From NCBI GenBank assembly GCA_028023455.1, contig JAQFVV010000055.1, forward strand, positions 6,974,030 through 7,038,029: DNA of 64,000 nucleotides. The letters are read 5' to 3'. This stretch comes from Epiperipatus broadwayi (lineage: Eukaryota > Onychophora > Udeonychophora > Euonychophora > Peripatidae). Below the pieces are notes generated by a model that was given only the letters and a program-made list of their open reading frames with translations, ran no database searches and had not been told where the DNA came from. Shown in pieces: positions 12,328 to 23,223 of this stretch. The number at the start of each line of letters is the position of its first letter. The first letter of the stretch is position 1. Made by a program: the position numbers and the translations under genes.

Positions 12328-12386
12328 ATCCAAGGCTTCCCACCGATGAAAGCCACAAGCTAGAAACTAGTCTGGGGTTATTGGAT
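12328..12386 (+). ncRNA. hammerhead relic, HHR2 family (right arm of palindrome)
   Basis: Inner stem I CCCA/TGGG and outer ATCCAA/TTGGAT are intact, stem II AGC/GCT; the first core box reads CCGATGA. Confidence 0.65.
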
Positions 12387-12858
12387 GACTAGGCACTAGA
12401 TAGTAATTTTATGCACAAAATCTTCCTGCATCCATTGATTGTCCTGGTTTGTACTGGGATGGCGCTACTGTATGGAGAGTTTTGCCTCTGTCTAAAGAAC
12501 TTGTGTAAGCATAAAGAATGGTGTTCATGTGATGTATGTTTAGTGGTTTAATAACATTAAATTTTGTTTTACATTGGGAAAAATTTTAATTGAAACATCT
12601 GAAATGATTCAAACTGTGTATGGTAATAAAGGCATGAGTAGCAAGAACATTTTAAAATGGTTTGCAAAATTTCAACTAAAATACAAATTTTATGTCATAA
12701 CCAGACATTCTGGGAGTCTTAACATTTTTTCTATAAGCCAATAAACATCACATGATCACCATTTCTTATGCTTGCTTATGACTGTTATTAGAACAGGCAA
12801 AACTCACTATATGTATTGCCACACATTGTGCATAAAATCCCCATCTAGTGCCTACTTG

Positions 12859-12915
12859 TCCAATATCCCCAGACTAGTTTCTGGCTTGTGGCCTTCGTCA
12901 GTGAGGAGCCTCGGA
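12859..12915 (-). ncRNA. hammerhead ribozyme, HHR2 family, intact core
   Basis: On the minus strand: CCTCA (stem I), CTGACGA, GGC-CACAA-GCC (stem II), GAAA, CTAG (stem III, palindromic ACTAGT), H17 = C, TGGGG (stem I return), ATA bulge, TTGGA. The outer stem I has one mismatch (TCCGA/TTGGA). Confidence 0.72.
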
Positions 12916-13229
12916 TCTTGAGAGCACTGCACCTAGATCTTAGGATTTAATGCAACCCTCTAGCAGCCACCCTTTCATCTCCACTTAACTACAAAACCAT
13001 GAGTCTTAAATTGAAAACACCTTAATATTTTCAATCCAAGCTCATTAGCTTATATAGTTTTATAGGTCTGAACTCAGTTCAGTACCTATACATTTTGGTG
13101 TCTTTGGTTTTTTAATAACCATAGCCACCACTATCCTATTAGACAGGATTGGTTTTAAACTAATAAACAAGTGCAGATAAAAGGTGGGTGCTAGGAGGTT
13201 GCATTAGATCCTAAGATTTAGGTGCAAGG

Positions 13230-13280
13230 CTCATCACTGATGAAGGCCACAAGCCCGAAACTAGTCTGGGGATATTGGAT
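13230..13280 (+). ncRNA. hammerhead, HHR2 family, partial stem I
   Basis: CTGATGA (13237-13243), GGC-CACAA-GCC and GAAA are intact with TGGGG-ATA-TTGGAT downstream, but the 5' outer strand of stem I is lost. Confidence 0.6.
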
Positions 13281-13609
13281 GAGTCGCACTAGATGGGGAT
13301 TTTATGCACAAGCCTTCTGGCATCCATTGATTACTCTAACTTGCTGTGTGTGGCAATGCGTATAGTGAGTTTTGCCTGTTTTAATAACATTTTTGCTGTA
13401 AATAACTGTCGATGAATAATGTATGTATTGATTCAAAGATAGCACTATAGGCAGCTTTGAGAACCAATCACCTTTCACAGGAACACTGTTGTTCAATAGA
13501 AATGCATCTTGTAATATGAATGTATATCCAGTGTTATCTGAGAAATATGTAAAAACATTAATATTTAGGAACTGGAATAGAAGTAAATTCTAATACCATA
13601 AATATAATA

Positions 13610-13975
13610 CAGGGTATATGAGCACAGACTTTCACATGACCCACCACTCTCCATTCTATCTAATAACACTGATACACTCAAGCACATATATGCTGAAAAG
13701 ATAAATAATCACCAATATCCGTATTTCATGCTAAACCAGCAATCACCAGTTGGTCCAGATTATCATCTCCCACCACACATATATACTATAAGTGCTCAGA
13801 TATATATTAAGATAGACAATCTTCATATTTTAATGGACTGGCTCCAATCTACTACACACTCCAACTCTTCAACCGTCCATCCAATTGAAAATCTGATGAT
13901 GGAATGCTCGAAGGCCACGCTGAGGCCGAGATTCTTGTCACACTCATGTTGACCCAAGGTCAATCTGAACCCCAC
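13610..13975 (-). repeat. HHR1 SINE/retrozyme-like element
   Basis: Shares with 23755-24050, 61780-62165 and 63535-64000 a head (GATGGAA...), a Ts-rich middle (TTTTAATGGAC), the ribozyme and a tail with a B-box-like GTGCTCATATACC. Orientation is given for the ribozyme strand. Confidence 0.7.
13699..13768 (-). ncRNA. hammerhead relic, HHR1 family
   Basis: Stem I is fully preserved (AGAT/ATCT, ATAATC/GATTAT, ACCAA/TTGGT), stem II and GAAA are intact, but the first core box reads CTGGTGA, so catalysis is probably lost. Confidence 0.7.
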
Positions 13976-14710
13976 ATGTACAGGACATAATCCATTAAAA
14001 ATATGAAATGTAAAGGAGATTTAACAAAGAAAATATTAAATCAAATGTTTTGTATTTACTCTGAATAAGAATATGAGTAATTGCCTTGCTTGTAATGTCA
14101 GCATATCATCATCATCAATCTCATATTTTGAAAAACAACTTAAAATTCATCACCTATCAATAATACACCCAATAGTTTGAAGTACGCACTATAGGTACAG
14201 TCAACGAGGACGATACATTTTTAAGCATCCAATATGATTAAGATCAAGCCAAATCATGTGACTACAAGCATATTGTAAATATTGTTGTTTTTATTTGCCA
14301 AAAATAATGAAATTGCCTTTTTCCAAACATCTTTCTATCCTTTATTTTTTCTATTTCATTCTACTTCCAGTCTTCATTGAATTAAATGACTCATTAAACA
14401 TTTCTTTATATCCCTTGTTTTTTTCCTTCTTAATAATACATTGTTTAACTTTTTTTTTTTGAATGTATTTTTTATTTATTTTTTCAACTTATATATGGGA
14501 GGAAAAAGTTTGTCTAGAAGAATAAGATTTCATTAAAAAATGATAAACGGGTAAGGGGTGCTGTATTTTTGTGATAAAAGTGAAATATCAGTATTTAAAA
14601 AAAGATAAAAAAGGAACCAAATATGTATAAGAATAAAATAGCCTTTTTATAAAGTAGACCCCTTCCACCATAAAGGAAAAGAGAAGGCAGGTCATTGGGC
14701 TTGCCAATAT

Positions 14711-14750
14711 TCTAGATGGTGAGTAATCATTCTAGATGGTGAGTAATCAT
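14711..14750 (+). repeat. 20-bp perfect tandem duplication
   Basis: TCTAGATGGTGAGTAATCAT occurs twice without change. Confidence 0.9.
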
Positions 14751-14806
14751 TCATACTTACTTTACTCTCTAGGAACACCTATTTCATTATCATTTTCAAT
14801 TATTAT

Positions 14807-15090
14807 CAATTCACTACAGGATGAACATTTCCCCACGTTTATCCTTAATCTCTCTTTCATAAAACATCATTATTTCATCCAACCATCTTGCATGTGGTCA
14901 CTAGTCTTTTACAATCTCTCGAGGTCCAATTCAAAATTTCAACTATCCATCTATTATATTTTCTGGCAATATGTTCTTCCAAACTCCATTCAGTCTCGAT
15001 TTTGTCACTGATGTCATTAATGTGTTGAATGATCAGAAATTTGTACTGCCCTTCTATCAAGTGACCAAGTCTCAGATCCATCAGTAAAAC
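14807..15090 (-). pseudogene. C-terminal fragment of an RTE-type LINE
   Basis: The minus-strand frame from 15081 gives KIETEWSLEEHIARKYNRW and VEILNWTSRDCKR, equivalent to the W-x-G-H-I-A-R ... R-W-x-x-x-x-x-x-W block of RTE proteins, then decays. Confidence 0.6.
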
Positions 15091-15461
15091 ACATAACTTT
15101 TCAAATCTACCAATATTATATGATTATTTACTTTAAAAAAATCAATAAAACATCACGTTCTGTCTACATCATGCTGTTCAGTGGCAAATTCTTTTTTCTC
15201 TCACCACACCACTCCCACCTTACTGCAAGCTTTGGAAATCAATAGATGCTAGATAAATTCTTATCCTGTGGTGACCTATCTAATATCCCAGATTAGTTTT
15301 TAGGTTTTTAGCTTATGGTTTTCATCAATGAATAGCTTTTATTTACAGAACCAAAACTCCATACAGCACACCTCAGTGCAAGCCAAAGTAATCAATGGAT
15401 GCCAAAGTAATCAATGGATGCAGGAAGGTTTGTGCATAAAATCCCTATCTACTTCCTACTC

Positions 15462-15520
15462 ATCCAATATCCCAAAACTAGTTTCTAGCTTGTGGCTTTC
15501 ATCAGTCAGGAGCCTTGGAT
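15462..15520 (-). ncRNA. hammerhead, HHR2 family
   Basis: CTGATGA, AGC/GCT stem II and GAAA are intact on the minus strand. ATCCAA/TTGGAT is kept; the inner stem I is CCTGA/TTGGG with wobble pairs. H17 would be T. Confidence 0.65.
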
Positions 15521-15718
15521 CTGAGAGCATTGCACCTAGATCTTAGGATTTAAAGAATGGTAATAATGTGATAAAGAGATTTTAGATATGTAAGCAATTA
15601 TTTTGAAATGAAAACATTAACATTTTTCAATTTGGATAATAGTAAAACAAAGAAGTAACAGATGGCTACTAAGTGGAAAGTACATTATATCCAAAAGATC
15701 TTTGTGTACTGCTCCCAG

Positions 15719-15778
15719 ATCCAAAAGTCTTTCACTGATGAAAGCCATAAGCTAAACACTAGTCTGGGAATATTGGAT
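15719..15778 (+). ncRNA. hammerhead relic, HHR2 family
   Basis: CTGATGA is kept; GAAA is changed to AACA. The inner stem I is TTTCA/TGGGA, where the fifth pair is U-A instead of C-G, a compensatory change. Confidence 0.55.
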
Positions 15779-16508
15779 AGTACAGCACTGGACAGTGATT
15801 TAATAAACACTACCATTTGGCATCTATTTATTACTCAAGCTTATACTAGGTGGCAGAAGTGTGGAGAAAGAAAAAGCATTTGCTGTTAATTGAAAAATCT
15901 TAAGATTATTGAAGATTTTTTCCCCAAGTTTACTTGACCCAGTTTTGAATTAGGGTTGTATGCATGGCAGGTATATGTGCAACCATTGTGCCACAAGTTC
16001 TTCAATACCAGAAAAGTATATACATTTTTAGAATTCACCAAAAAATATTGCATGCAAGATAAATTATTGAAATACACAGATGGTAGGACATTAGTCGCAT
16101 ACTAACATGTCATCACATGATCATCATCTCTTATACTAGCACATAATTGTTTATAAACAAGGCAAGACTCTTCATACAGTAGTGCCACCCTGTGCCAACC
16201 AGAGTAATCAATGGATCTTGCCTTGTTTATAAGCAATTATGTGCTAGTATAAGAGATGGTGATCATGTGATGCTTAATGGTTTAACACCAATCCTGCCTA
16301 ATAGGATAGTGGTGGCTATGGCTATTTAAAAGACACCAAAATGTATGGGTGCTGAAGTGAGTTCAGACCCATATGACTATAAGCTATTGAGCTTGAAAAT
16401 ATTTTTGTGTTTTCAATTTCATTCTCATAGTTTTGTAGTGAAGTAGAGATAAAAGGTGGTTGCTGGAGGGTTGCATTAGATCCTAAGATTTAAGTGCAGT
16501 GCTCTCAG

Positions 16509-16567
16509 ATCCAAAGCTCCTCACTGATGAAGGCCACAAGCCAGAAACTAGTCTGGGGATATTGGAT
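16509..16567 (+). ncRNA. hammerhead ribozyme, HHR2 family, best copy
   Basis: Stem I is ATCCAA, AGCT loop, CCTCA against TGGGG, ATA, TTGGAT: 6 outer and 5 inner pairs with an internal loop. CTGATGA is at 16524-16530, stem II is GGC/GCC with a CACAA loop, and GAAA is at 16544-16547. Stem III is A-U, C-G (palindromic ACTAGT, likely to work in trans or as dimer), and H17 is C. An A-A apposition at the base of stem II departs from the usual G-C. Confidence 0.75.
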
Positions 16568-17078
16568 GAGTAGGCATTAGATAGGGATTTTATGCGCAAG
16601 CCTTCTGGCATCCATTGACTACTCTGGTTGGCACAGGGTGGCACTACTACTGTATGGAGAGTCTTGCCTTGTTTATACTTACATGTGTATGTTCTCTACC
16701 CAATTCTCGCACTTGATCAAAGTAATACTGTTGAAACTTAATCCTAATGTTTCAATTCTATTTACAAGTTTTAAAAATTACTATTTTGATATTTGTTTAG
16801 ATAATTTACATTTAATAAATATTCTATTTATATAGCATAGCCTATGTCTGTGTAATAATATAAAAGAACAATCTATCCAGTAATGCATTTTGTGAATCTT
16901 CTTGTACTTGACTGCGAGCATTGACTTGAAAAGCATGTGTACACTTATGCTTAGAGCTTATCTTTATATAAACCAGTCTTTGTTCACCGTACTGAAAACA
17001 CAGCTTGAATCTATTAAATGCCTGAGTTATATATTCTTAATTTAATTGAATAAGCCTATTTGATCTATAACAGGAGAG

Positions 17079-17146
17079 AGATACGGGAAGCAAACCTGGG
17101 CCAGCTGCTTGGAAAGCAGCTATGCTAATCATTAGGCCACCAACGC
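17079..17146 (-). pseudogene. tRNA-Gly(TCC)-derived pseudogene or SINE head
   Basis: The minus strand starts GCGTTGGTGGCCTAATGATT, with CTTTCCAAG as anticodon loop (TCC) and GGCCCAGGTTTGCTTCCC as T-arm. The 3' acceptor strand should read CCAACGC but reads CGTATCTC, so the acceptor stem cannot form. Confidence 0.7.
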
Positions 17147-17389
17147 TTGACACCAATCTCATTTTTAACTACCTGCAATGAAATAAATAGTAAATTTTGA
17201 ATTTACTTTTAATAAATGTTAATATAGTTCAGCATACATAAGTAATATTATAAAGAAGGATCAATCCCTCTGGGTCATGTGCTTTGCTGATCTCCTTGCA
17301 CTCACCTGCGAGCATCAACTTGAAAAGTATAAGTGTATCTTTATATAAACCAGTTTTATTTATTTGAGAAAGATGAAAATAACAATTAT

Positions 17390-18285
17390 CTATATGCCAC
17401 AGTTCCTCTAAAAAACATATATCTCTTCTCTGTGTGAATGTAATATTAATATAAATGGGCATTTATGCAGAAAAGGTAACCAAATATTTTTATCTAAACA
17501 TTTTTTAATTATGCTTAGCGTGCTTTTGATAAATTACATATATTCATAGCTCATTTCTCTCAGCCTTCATAATTCGTTATTTAAATTCATTATTTCTTTA
17601 TTCAGAAATATTAAAATTTCTTCATAGTGCCGGGGATGCTAATCTCTTTTATTTATGATGAATCGATCTTTAGCTATTGTCCAAACTTCTTTGGTCTTTC
17701 ATTTTTTATTCTCCCTTTTGATCCATACAATTTCAGCTTGTGTCAGATCAAATTTATGAACTTGCTGTTGCTCATGGTCTGTAAATATAGGAGTATTTAG
17801 AGCTTTTTATAGCTCTATTATACAAATATTTGTGCTGGACCAGCCTTATGAACAGCCGATTCCCTATAATATGTGGCTTTCCAATTGATTTGGTCACATT
17901 TAATTTTATAGACAATCTGATAGGGTGATTCTGTGGGCAGTTTATCTTTCAAATTTGAATTGTTAAATAGATAATTCACTGAAGGGGCAGAATGAACAAT
18001 TATTGTATTTTCCGGAATATATTCTTTTTAATTTCTGAGATACTTTGTGGAATGTATGGAAGGCTTATCCATTTTTTATTCTCTCTAGTTTGAAGCTGTA
18101 CAGATTCATTTAATTTTTTTTATAGAAACTGTCGACTGTTTTAATGATTTTGTTTCTATTGTATTCCAAACTTTGTACATCTTTAATGTATGCATCAATG
18201 TTATTTTTTCTGTTTCAAATTTGCATAGTTTTAAATTCCTAAATAGAAATCCTTTGATAAACAGTGTATTTGTGGGCACAAATCA
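17390..18285 (-). mobile_element. Penelope-like element copy 2a, inverted partner
   Basis: The reverse complement matches 18435-19310 over most of its length. No long frame survives. It ends at about 18285, where the plus copy continues alone. This repeats the head-to-head, 5'-truncated layout seen at 1476-3525. Confidence 0.7.
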
Positions 18286-18289
18286 CAAA

Positions 18290-19310
18290 AATTTATCAAG
18301 AATTAGAACAGATGTTTTCTCTAGGTTGGACTATTGAAAAAGAAGACAAAAACCAGGGTATTAAATTTCTGGATTTGTAGGTTAAGGGTACAACGGTTTT
18401 AAAACAGTAAAACGATTTTAAAACCTTTAACATTTGAAATCGTACCCATGACCACAAATACACTGGTCACAAAGGATTTCTGTTTAGGAACTTTAAACTA
18501 TGCAAACTCGAAACAGATAGAAAAAGCATTCATTCATACATTAATGATATATAAACTTTGGAAATACAATAGAAACAAAATCCTTACAATAGTTGACAGT
18601 TTCTATAAAAAATTAATTAAATCTATACAGATTTAAACTAGTGAAGATAAAAAATGGATAATCCGTCCATACATCCCAAAGGTATCTCAGAATTTAAAAG
18701 TTTTCATTCTCCTTCACTGAATTACCTACATAACAATTTGAAAGATACACTGCCTATAGAATCAGTCCATAGGTTGTATATAAAATTAAAGGTGACCAAA
18801 TCAATTGGAAAGCTACATATTATGAGGAATCGAGGGCCAATCTGTCAACAAGGCTGGCCCAGCACAAATATTTGTATAAAGCCATGAAAATCTCCGAATA
18901 CTCCTCTATATATACAGACCATGAGCAACAGCAAGGCCATAAATTCTATCTGAAAAAAGCTGTATGTACCAAAAGTAAGGATAAAAATTGAAAGATCAAA
19001 GCTGGTAGATCGATTCATCATAAATAAAAAAGAGATTAGCATTCCCCTATCAAAGAAATGGGCATTATGAAGAAATTTTAATATTTATGAGTAAGGAAAT
19101 AATAAATTTAAATAATGAATAAAGTTACAAAGTACACTTGATAACTATAAACATTAACAAGAGAAATGAGTATGAATATATTGAAGCATGCTGAGCATAA
19201 TTCGAAATGTTTGGATAAAAAATATTTGGTTACCTTTTCTGTATAAATGCTCAAACATTTATATTATTAATACTACCACAGTTCCATAATTAAAGAATAT
19301 AGACCAAAAC
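18290..19310 (+). mobile_element. Penelope-like element copy 2b (decayed)
   Basis: Conceptual translation in shifting frames shows the post-RT segment (GIKFLDL near 18360), a linker, then a GIY-YIG-related region: YKIKGDQINW, ANLSTRLAQHKYLYKAMK and YTDHEQQQGHKF (about 18780-18950). These align with the RLAQHRY and SSVFADHQQEQSH segments of Penelope copy 1, so both belong to the same family. Multiple stops and frameshifts make it a fossil. Confidence 0.75.
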
Positions 19311-19439
19311 AAAAAAAAGAGATGTCTCCATGTTTGACCTATAATAAATTATCATGGAGGATAAAAATATGGGAGACAAATCATTGGCTAAGAAATTAGT
19401 TCTACTATGCATGAATTTATTGAGTAGCAATTCTCTCCA

Positions 19440-19770
19440 TATGATAGTGCCTTCTAATGCAAATTATGGTAATCAATAAATGCCAGAAGGTTTGTGCGGT
19501 GAAACTCATCCAATATCTCCAGACAAACTTCTAGCTTATGGTTGATAGTACCATCTAGAGCAAGCTATGATAATCAATAGATGCCCAAAGGTTTGGGCAT
19601 TTAAATCCATATCTAGTACCTACTTATCCAATATCCCCAAACTAGTTTTTAGCTTATGGCAGTCATAATATAGAAACTAATGGAGATATTGGATGGGATT
19701 TAAATGCTCAAACATTCCAACATCTATTGATCACTATAACTTGCACTATGATATTATCATATGGAAAAAA
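19440..19770. repeat. decayed HHR2 elements
   Basis: ATCCAATATC(T/C)CCA and CATCTATTGATCAC-like motifs recur in both orientations, but no intact ribozyme core remains. Confidence 0.5.
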
Positions 19771-19992
19771 AATACTACTACATATAAGCTTGTTCAAGGG
19801 AAAGAAATGATGGCCACATGATGTTTTAATGATTTCATGAATCTATTTGTGGTTCATTCTATTTTGTACTGCATAAACTGTCAAGATCATGTTTGAATAC
19901 TCATATTATAATTTTAAGATTGTGAAGCCCCTAACATCAATGATAAGAAATTAAAATATGATAAAGGCACCTCAGAACAATGGATCTGAAGT

Positions 19993-20068
19993 CTTAATAT
20001 CAGTTGGATCATCTAAAATATTATCGATGACTTAATATCAGTTGGATCATCTAAAATATTATCAATGA
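19993..20068 (+). repeat. 38-bp tandem duplication
   Basis: CTTAATATCAGTTGGATCAT and the following 18 bases occur twice in a row (19993-20030, 20031-20068) with one difference. Confidence 0.9.
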
Positions 20069-20176
20069 CAAACCATATTTCTATGTGTATAAGGAAATGT
20101 TTGTTTTATTGTGAAATGTTATAAGCACAAAGCTATTTAAGGCATAGCAATCATGCTAGCATTTGCTAGGTAAGCT

Positions 20177-20287
20177 CACCATAATGCGAATATTAATACA
20201 GGCAGGAAGATTCCACCATAATGCAAATATTAACACAGACAGGAAGATTCCACCATAATGCAAATATTAATTCAGGCAGGAAGATTA
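20177..20287 (+). repeat. 37-bp minisatellite, three copies
   Basis: CACCATAATGC(G/A)AATATTAA with CAGGCAGGAAGATTC recurs at 20177, 20214 and 20251 with few changes. Confidence 0.9.
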
Positions 20288-20329
20288 TCATTTTAGGATG
20301 AGTTGTCCAAGTCGATTTCTACATATTTT

Positions 20330-20500
20330 AGTAAATTTTCCTAGTCTATCTTACATATGATTGCATTCTAGATCATCTACACTCTCTCCAGATCCAATTT
20401 AAAAGGTCAATCATCATCTCTTCTAGCAATAAGTCCAGCCCAGCTCCATTTCATTCTATTGATTCTTTCAATTCATGTTTCTCTCACCCACATATTTTAC
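20330..20500 (-). pseudogene. C-terminal fragment of an RTE-type LINE
   Basis: The minus strand gives WSWAGLIARRDDD and LDLERV in the same block as 14807-15090. Badly decayed. Confidence 0.5.
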
Positions 20501-20989
20501 TTCTAATTCCACATCGCACCCCCCCCCCCCAACATATATCTATCTTATTGTTCAATCTGAAGTCTTCATATCATTTTTTCCAATTACCTAAGTATCTGAT
20601 ACTTATATAATAACTAAACATTTATTTCCTTATATGTAAACAAAGAGAAATATAGTTACTATGGAATTAGGGTGGATGTTAAGAGATTCATAAAGTTAAA
20701 ATTACTAAATTTTTGAAGCTAATAGTTCATTCAGTCTGTACTTTATCTTTTCAATAGCTGATTGAAAGAGAGGCTCAATCTTAAATTACAATATTACGTA
20801 GAAAACCAAGTACCACATCAATATGTGCAGAAATTTATTGTATTTTCATTAGCTTCATTTATGGTGAGCTTAATTAATTAGTGGATTCTAGATTGTAATT
20901 TTAGATCCAAATGTCCAGATTAGTTTGTGGCTGATTTATATTTCATTCCATATACAACTAATTATAAATATGTATCTAAACAGAAAGTG

Positions 20990-21345
20990 CAGGAAGTTTC
21001 CAATGACCTGGGTGCTGAACTGAGTTCAGACCCATATGACTATATAAGCTATTGAGCTTAGATTGAAAATATTTTTTGTTTTCAATTCATGCTCATAGTT
21101 TTGCAGTTAAGTAGAGATAAAAGGTAGTTGCTAGAGGGTTGCATTAGATCCCAAGATCTAGATGCAGTGGTCTCAGATCCAAAGCTCCTCACTGACGAAG
21201 GCCACAAGGCAGAAACTAGTCTGGGGATATTGGATGAGTAGGCATTAGATAGGGATTTTAGGCACAAGCCTTCTGGCATCCATTGATTACTCTGTTTAGC
21301 ACAGGTGGCACTACTATATGGAGTTTTGCTTTTGCTTTGTTTATA
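20990..21345 (+). repeat. HHR2 element
   Basis: Upstream segment with TGAGTTCAGACCCATATGAC, then ribozyme 21177-21235 and the end CATCCATTGATTACTCTG. It parallels 16340-16680. Confidence 0.68.
21177..21235 (+). ncRNA. hammerhead ribozyme, HHR2 family
   Basis: ATCCAA...CCTCA, CTGACGA, GAAA (21212-21215), CTAGTC and TGGGG-ATA-TTGGAT are all intact. Stem II reads GGCC-ACAA-GGC and pairs with a shifted register. Confidence 0.68.
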
Positions 21346-21699
21346 AAGTTTCCAATGAGTTATATCAAGTAAATAAACTCTCCAAAAGACAGATGATACC
21401 AACTGTGTCATAGCATTTGTTCTTATAGATAAGCTTAGTTTACATAATTTTTATAGTGCAACCCAACAAATTTGTTTGTATTAGTACTATGATCCAAATA
21501 TAATATATTTTGCAATCTAATAAAATAAAACTAACAGGAATAAAAGGATGCTAGTGAGCTTGTTCAAATTAAATATAATTTTATTAATCAGACAAAATTG
21601 ATCATTACAAAAAAATAAAAATCGCTAAAAAATTTTTGAATTTTATTTGGTTTCAACTTCTTGCTGGAAAAAACAAAACAAAATAAACAATAAAATTAT

Positions 21700-23153
21700 A
21701 ATTTTTATCAAAAAATAAAAAGCAGAATAAGTAAGAATTCTATTGAAGTATTAATTCCTACTTTGATGGAATTATTTAATGTCATCCTCATTGCAGAACA
21801 TATGTCATGTTGGTTTCGGAATTTGTTGAAAATATGCTTTCCGCTAAATAAGTCGTCGCAAATGAAAGTAATAATTTTATGATTTTCCACTCAAAATTTG
21901 ATATTCATCTTGAATTTGTGATCAAAAATTAGATAATTATTTTATCTTTATAAATTATTTCCGAATTCTTGTCTGTTGATAATTCAATCAATTTTTCTTT
22001 TAATAAAGTTAAATTATTTGCTTTACATTCTTTGAAGGATTTATTTATGACACACATATTACCCAAACATATTAAATTAGGTCATGTGACATCTGACTTG
22101 ATTTTTTATCATTTTACCCAAACAAATATCTTTAGGCAGGAAATAATGAATAAATTGTTTCTTTTACTTTTAATAAATGGTTTTTGTATAACATGATGCA
22201 TATTGGAATTTTCCTGGATCATTTTCTCTCACCAAATGGTAGAAATATATCAAAATAATCCTGTTTAACTTCGTTTGACCAGAATTCAAGTTTTTAAATA
22301 AAAGCGGTTTTATTGCTAAACATAAAAAGGTTAGTTCAATTTCCCTGCAAGTGACAAATTTAATTCGCTCATAAGTAGGCAACCACAAAAATATTTTCGA
22401 AATATTCACTAAATGTTGATTTCTGGTCTCTTAAAAATACAGTTCAAATAAACATGTCAAAACTTTTCCAATGTAATAATACCTGATTATGAGCTAAATC
22501 CATTTTATCAAAGATTATTAAAATATGGATTTTTAAGAATACTCTTTTAAAAATATAGTTTACTATTTGTACACAGTTAAGAACATAATGTCAATCTTCA
22601 TTCATACTTTTCACCAGTGATTTCTCCCGATGAAGAAAACAAGTTAACAAATTTGGGTGTCACTTTCTTCATACATGCTACTAAACCTCTGTTTTCATGT
22701 TATTACCGCAGTCCCATTAGAACAAATCCCAATACAAGTATTCCATAAAATGTTTTTTATTGCAAATTAGGTGATATTTTTAAGAATTTCTTCTGAAGTT
22801 GTTCTGGATTCTAATTTTAAACATTTCTTCCTCTATATGTTTGGACGTAAAGTCAACATAATCTACTGTAAACTAATAATATTGCATATTTGAAAAATCT
22901 ATTGAATCGTCCAATTAAATAGCATAATACCGAGACTTCTATATTTTTTGCACCAACGGTAATTTGATGTCACTAGACAAATAGTTTGGGCATCGATACC
23001 ATCTGACATGGGGATAGCATCCATTTTTGCTTCAAAATTTCTGCCAAATAATTCGCTATAAATATCTTTCATGCTAGACTTTAATGTTTCTTCAATTGAA
23101 TAACTTTCCTTGCACTTAGTGATATGAAAAGCTGGCAAATAAAAACATTCCAA
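21700..23153 (-). pseudogene. fossil hAT transposase of the ZBED5/GTF2IRD2 type
   Basis: Minus-strand segments in order: HITKCKESYSIEETLKSSMK with DIYSELFG and IPMSDGID (23153-22960), LDDSIDFSNM (about 22915), CSNGTAVIT (about 22720), GKVLTCLFEL (about 22460), then a C-terminal region. These match, in order, the signature blocks of the hAT-derived ZBED5-like family as I remember it (SIGE-x-L...IP-L-S-D, L-D-x-S-x-D, C-T-D-G-A-x-x-M, R-G-K-V-L-x-R-L-F-E-L). It is full of stops and frameshifts. Confidence 0.72.
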
Positions 23154-23223
23154 TAATTTTTATCAATAAATACAAATTGTTAAATTAGATAAACAAAAAT
23201 CCTTAACTTTGTGTTTCTTCAAT

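Larger units (their letters stand above)
12110..12553. repeat. palindromic HHR2 element inserted in a mariner remnant
   Basis: Two HHR2 units in opposite orientation meet near 12300; AAAACTCTCCATACAGTAGC at the left is mirrored by CTGTATGGAGAGTTTT at the right. A 12-bp direct repeat ACATTAAATTTT flanks the block (12098-12109 and 12554-12565), as expected from target-primed insertion. Confidence 0.72.
12083..12720 (+). pseudogene. mariner/SETMAR-type transposase N-terminal remnant, split by an HHR2 insertion
   Basis: A start ATGGAACAACACACGAACAT gives MEQHTNIKF (12083-12109). After the insertion (12110-12553) the frame resumes with TLGKILIETSEMIQTVYGNK and ILKWFAKF. This is the N-terminal HTH of mariner transposases of the SETMAR type (G-K-x-x-x-E-T-x-E-M ... 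V-F-x-W). No catalytic D,D34D domain follows. Confidence 0.7.
12790..13385. repeat. HHR2 elements, inverted pair
   Basis: Minus unit about 12790-13000 and plus unit about 13180-13385, ending GAGTTTTGCCTGTTTTAATA. The spacer includes the older family segment GTTCAGTACCTATACATTTT. Confidence 0.65.
15345..16690. repeat. HHR2 elements, several units
   Basis: Units at 15345-15560 (minus), 15700-15860 (plus), 16150-16220 (partial, minus) and 16240-16690 (plus, longest). The last includes CACATGATGATCACC-like and CAATCCTGCCTAATAGG segments before the ribozyme. CCATTGATTACTCTGG-type motifs mark the ends. Confidence 0.65.

Noticed and set aside
17079-17146. A functional tRNA-Gly gene
   Set aside because: The acceptor stem cannot pair and box B is degenerate.
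20177-20287. A CRISPR-like array
   Set aside because: Three 37-bp units are directly adjacent without spacers, in a eukaryotic context; it is a minisatellite.
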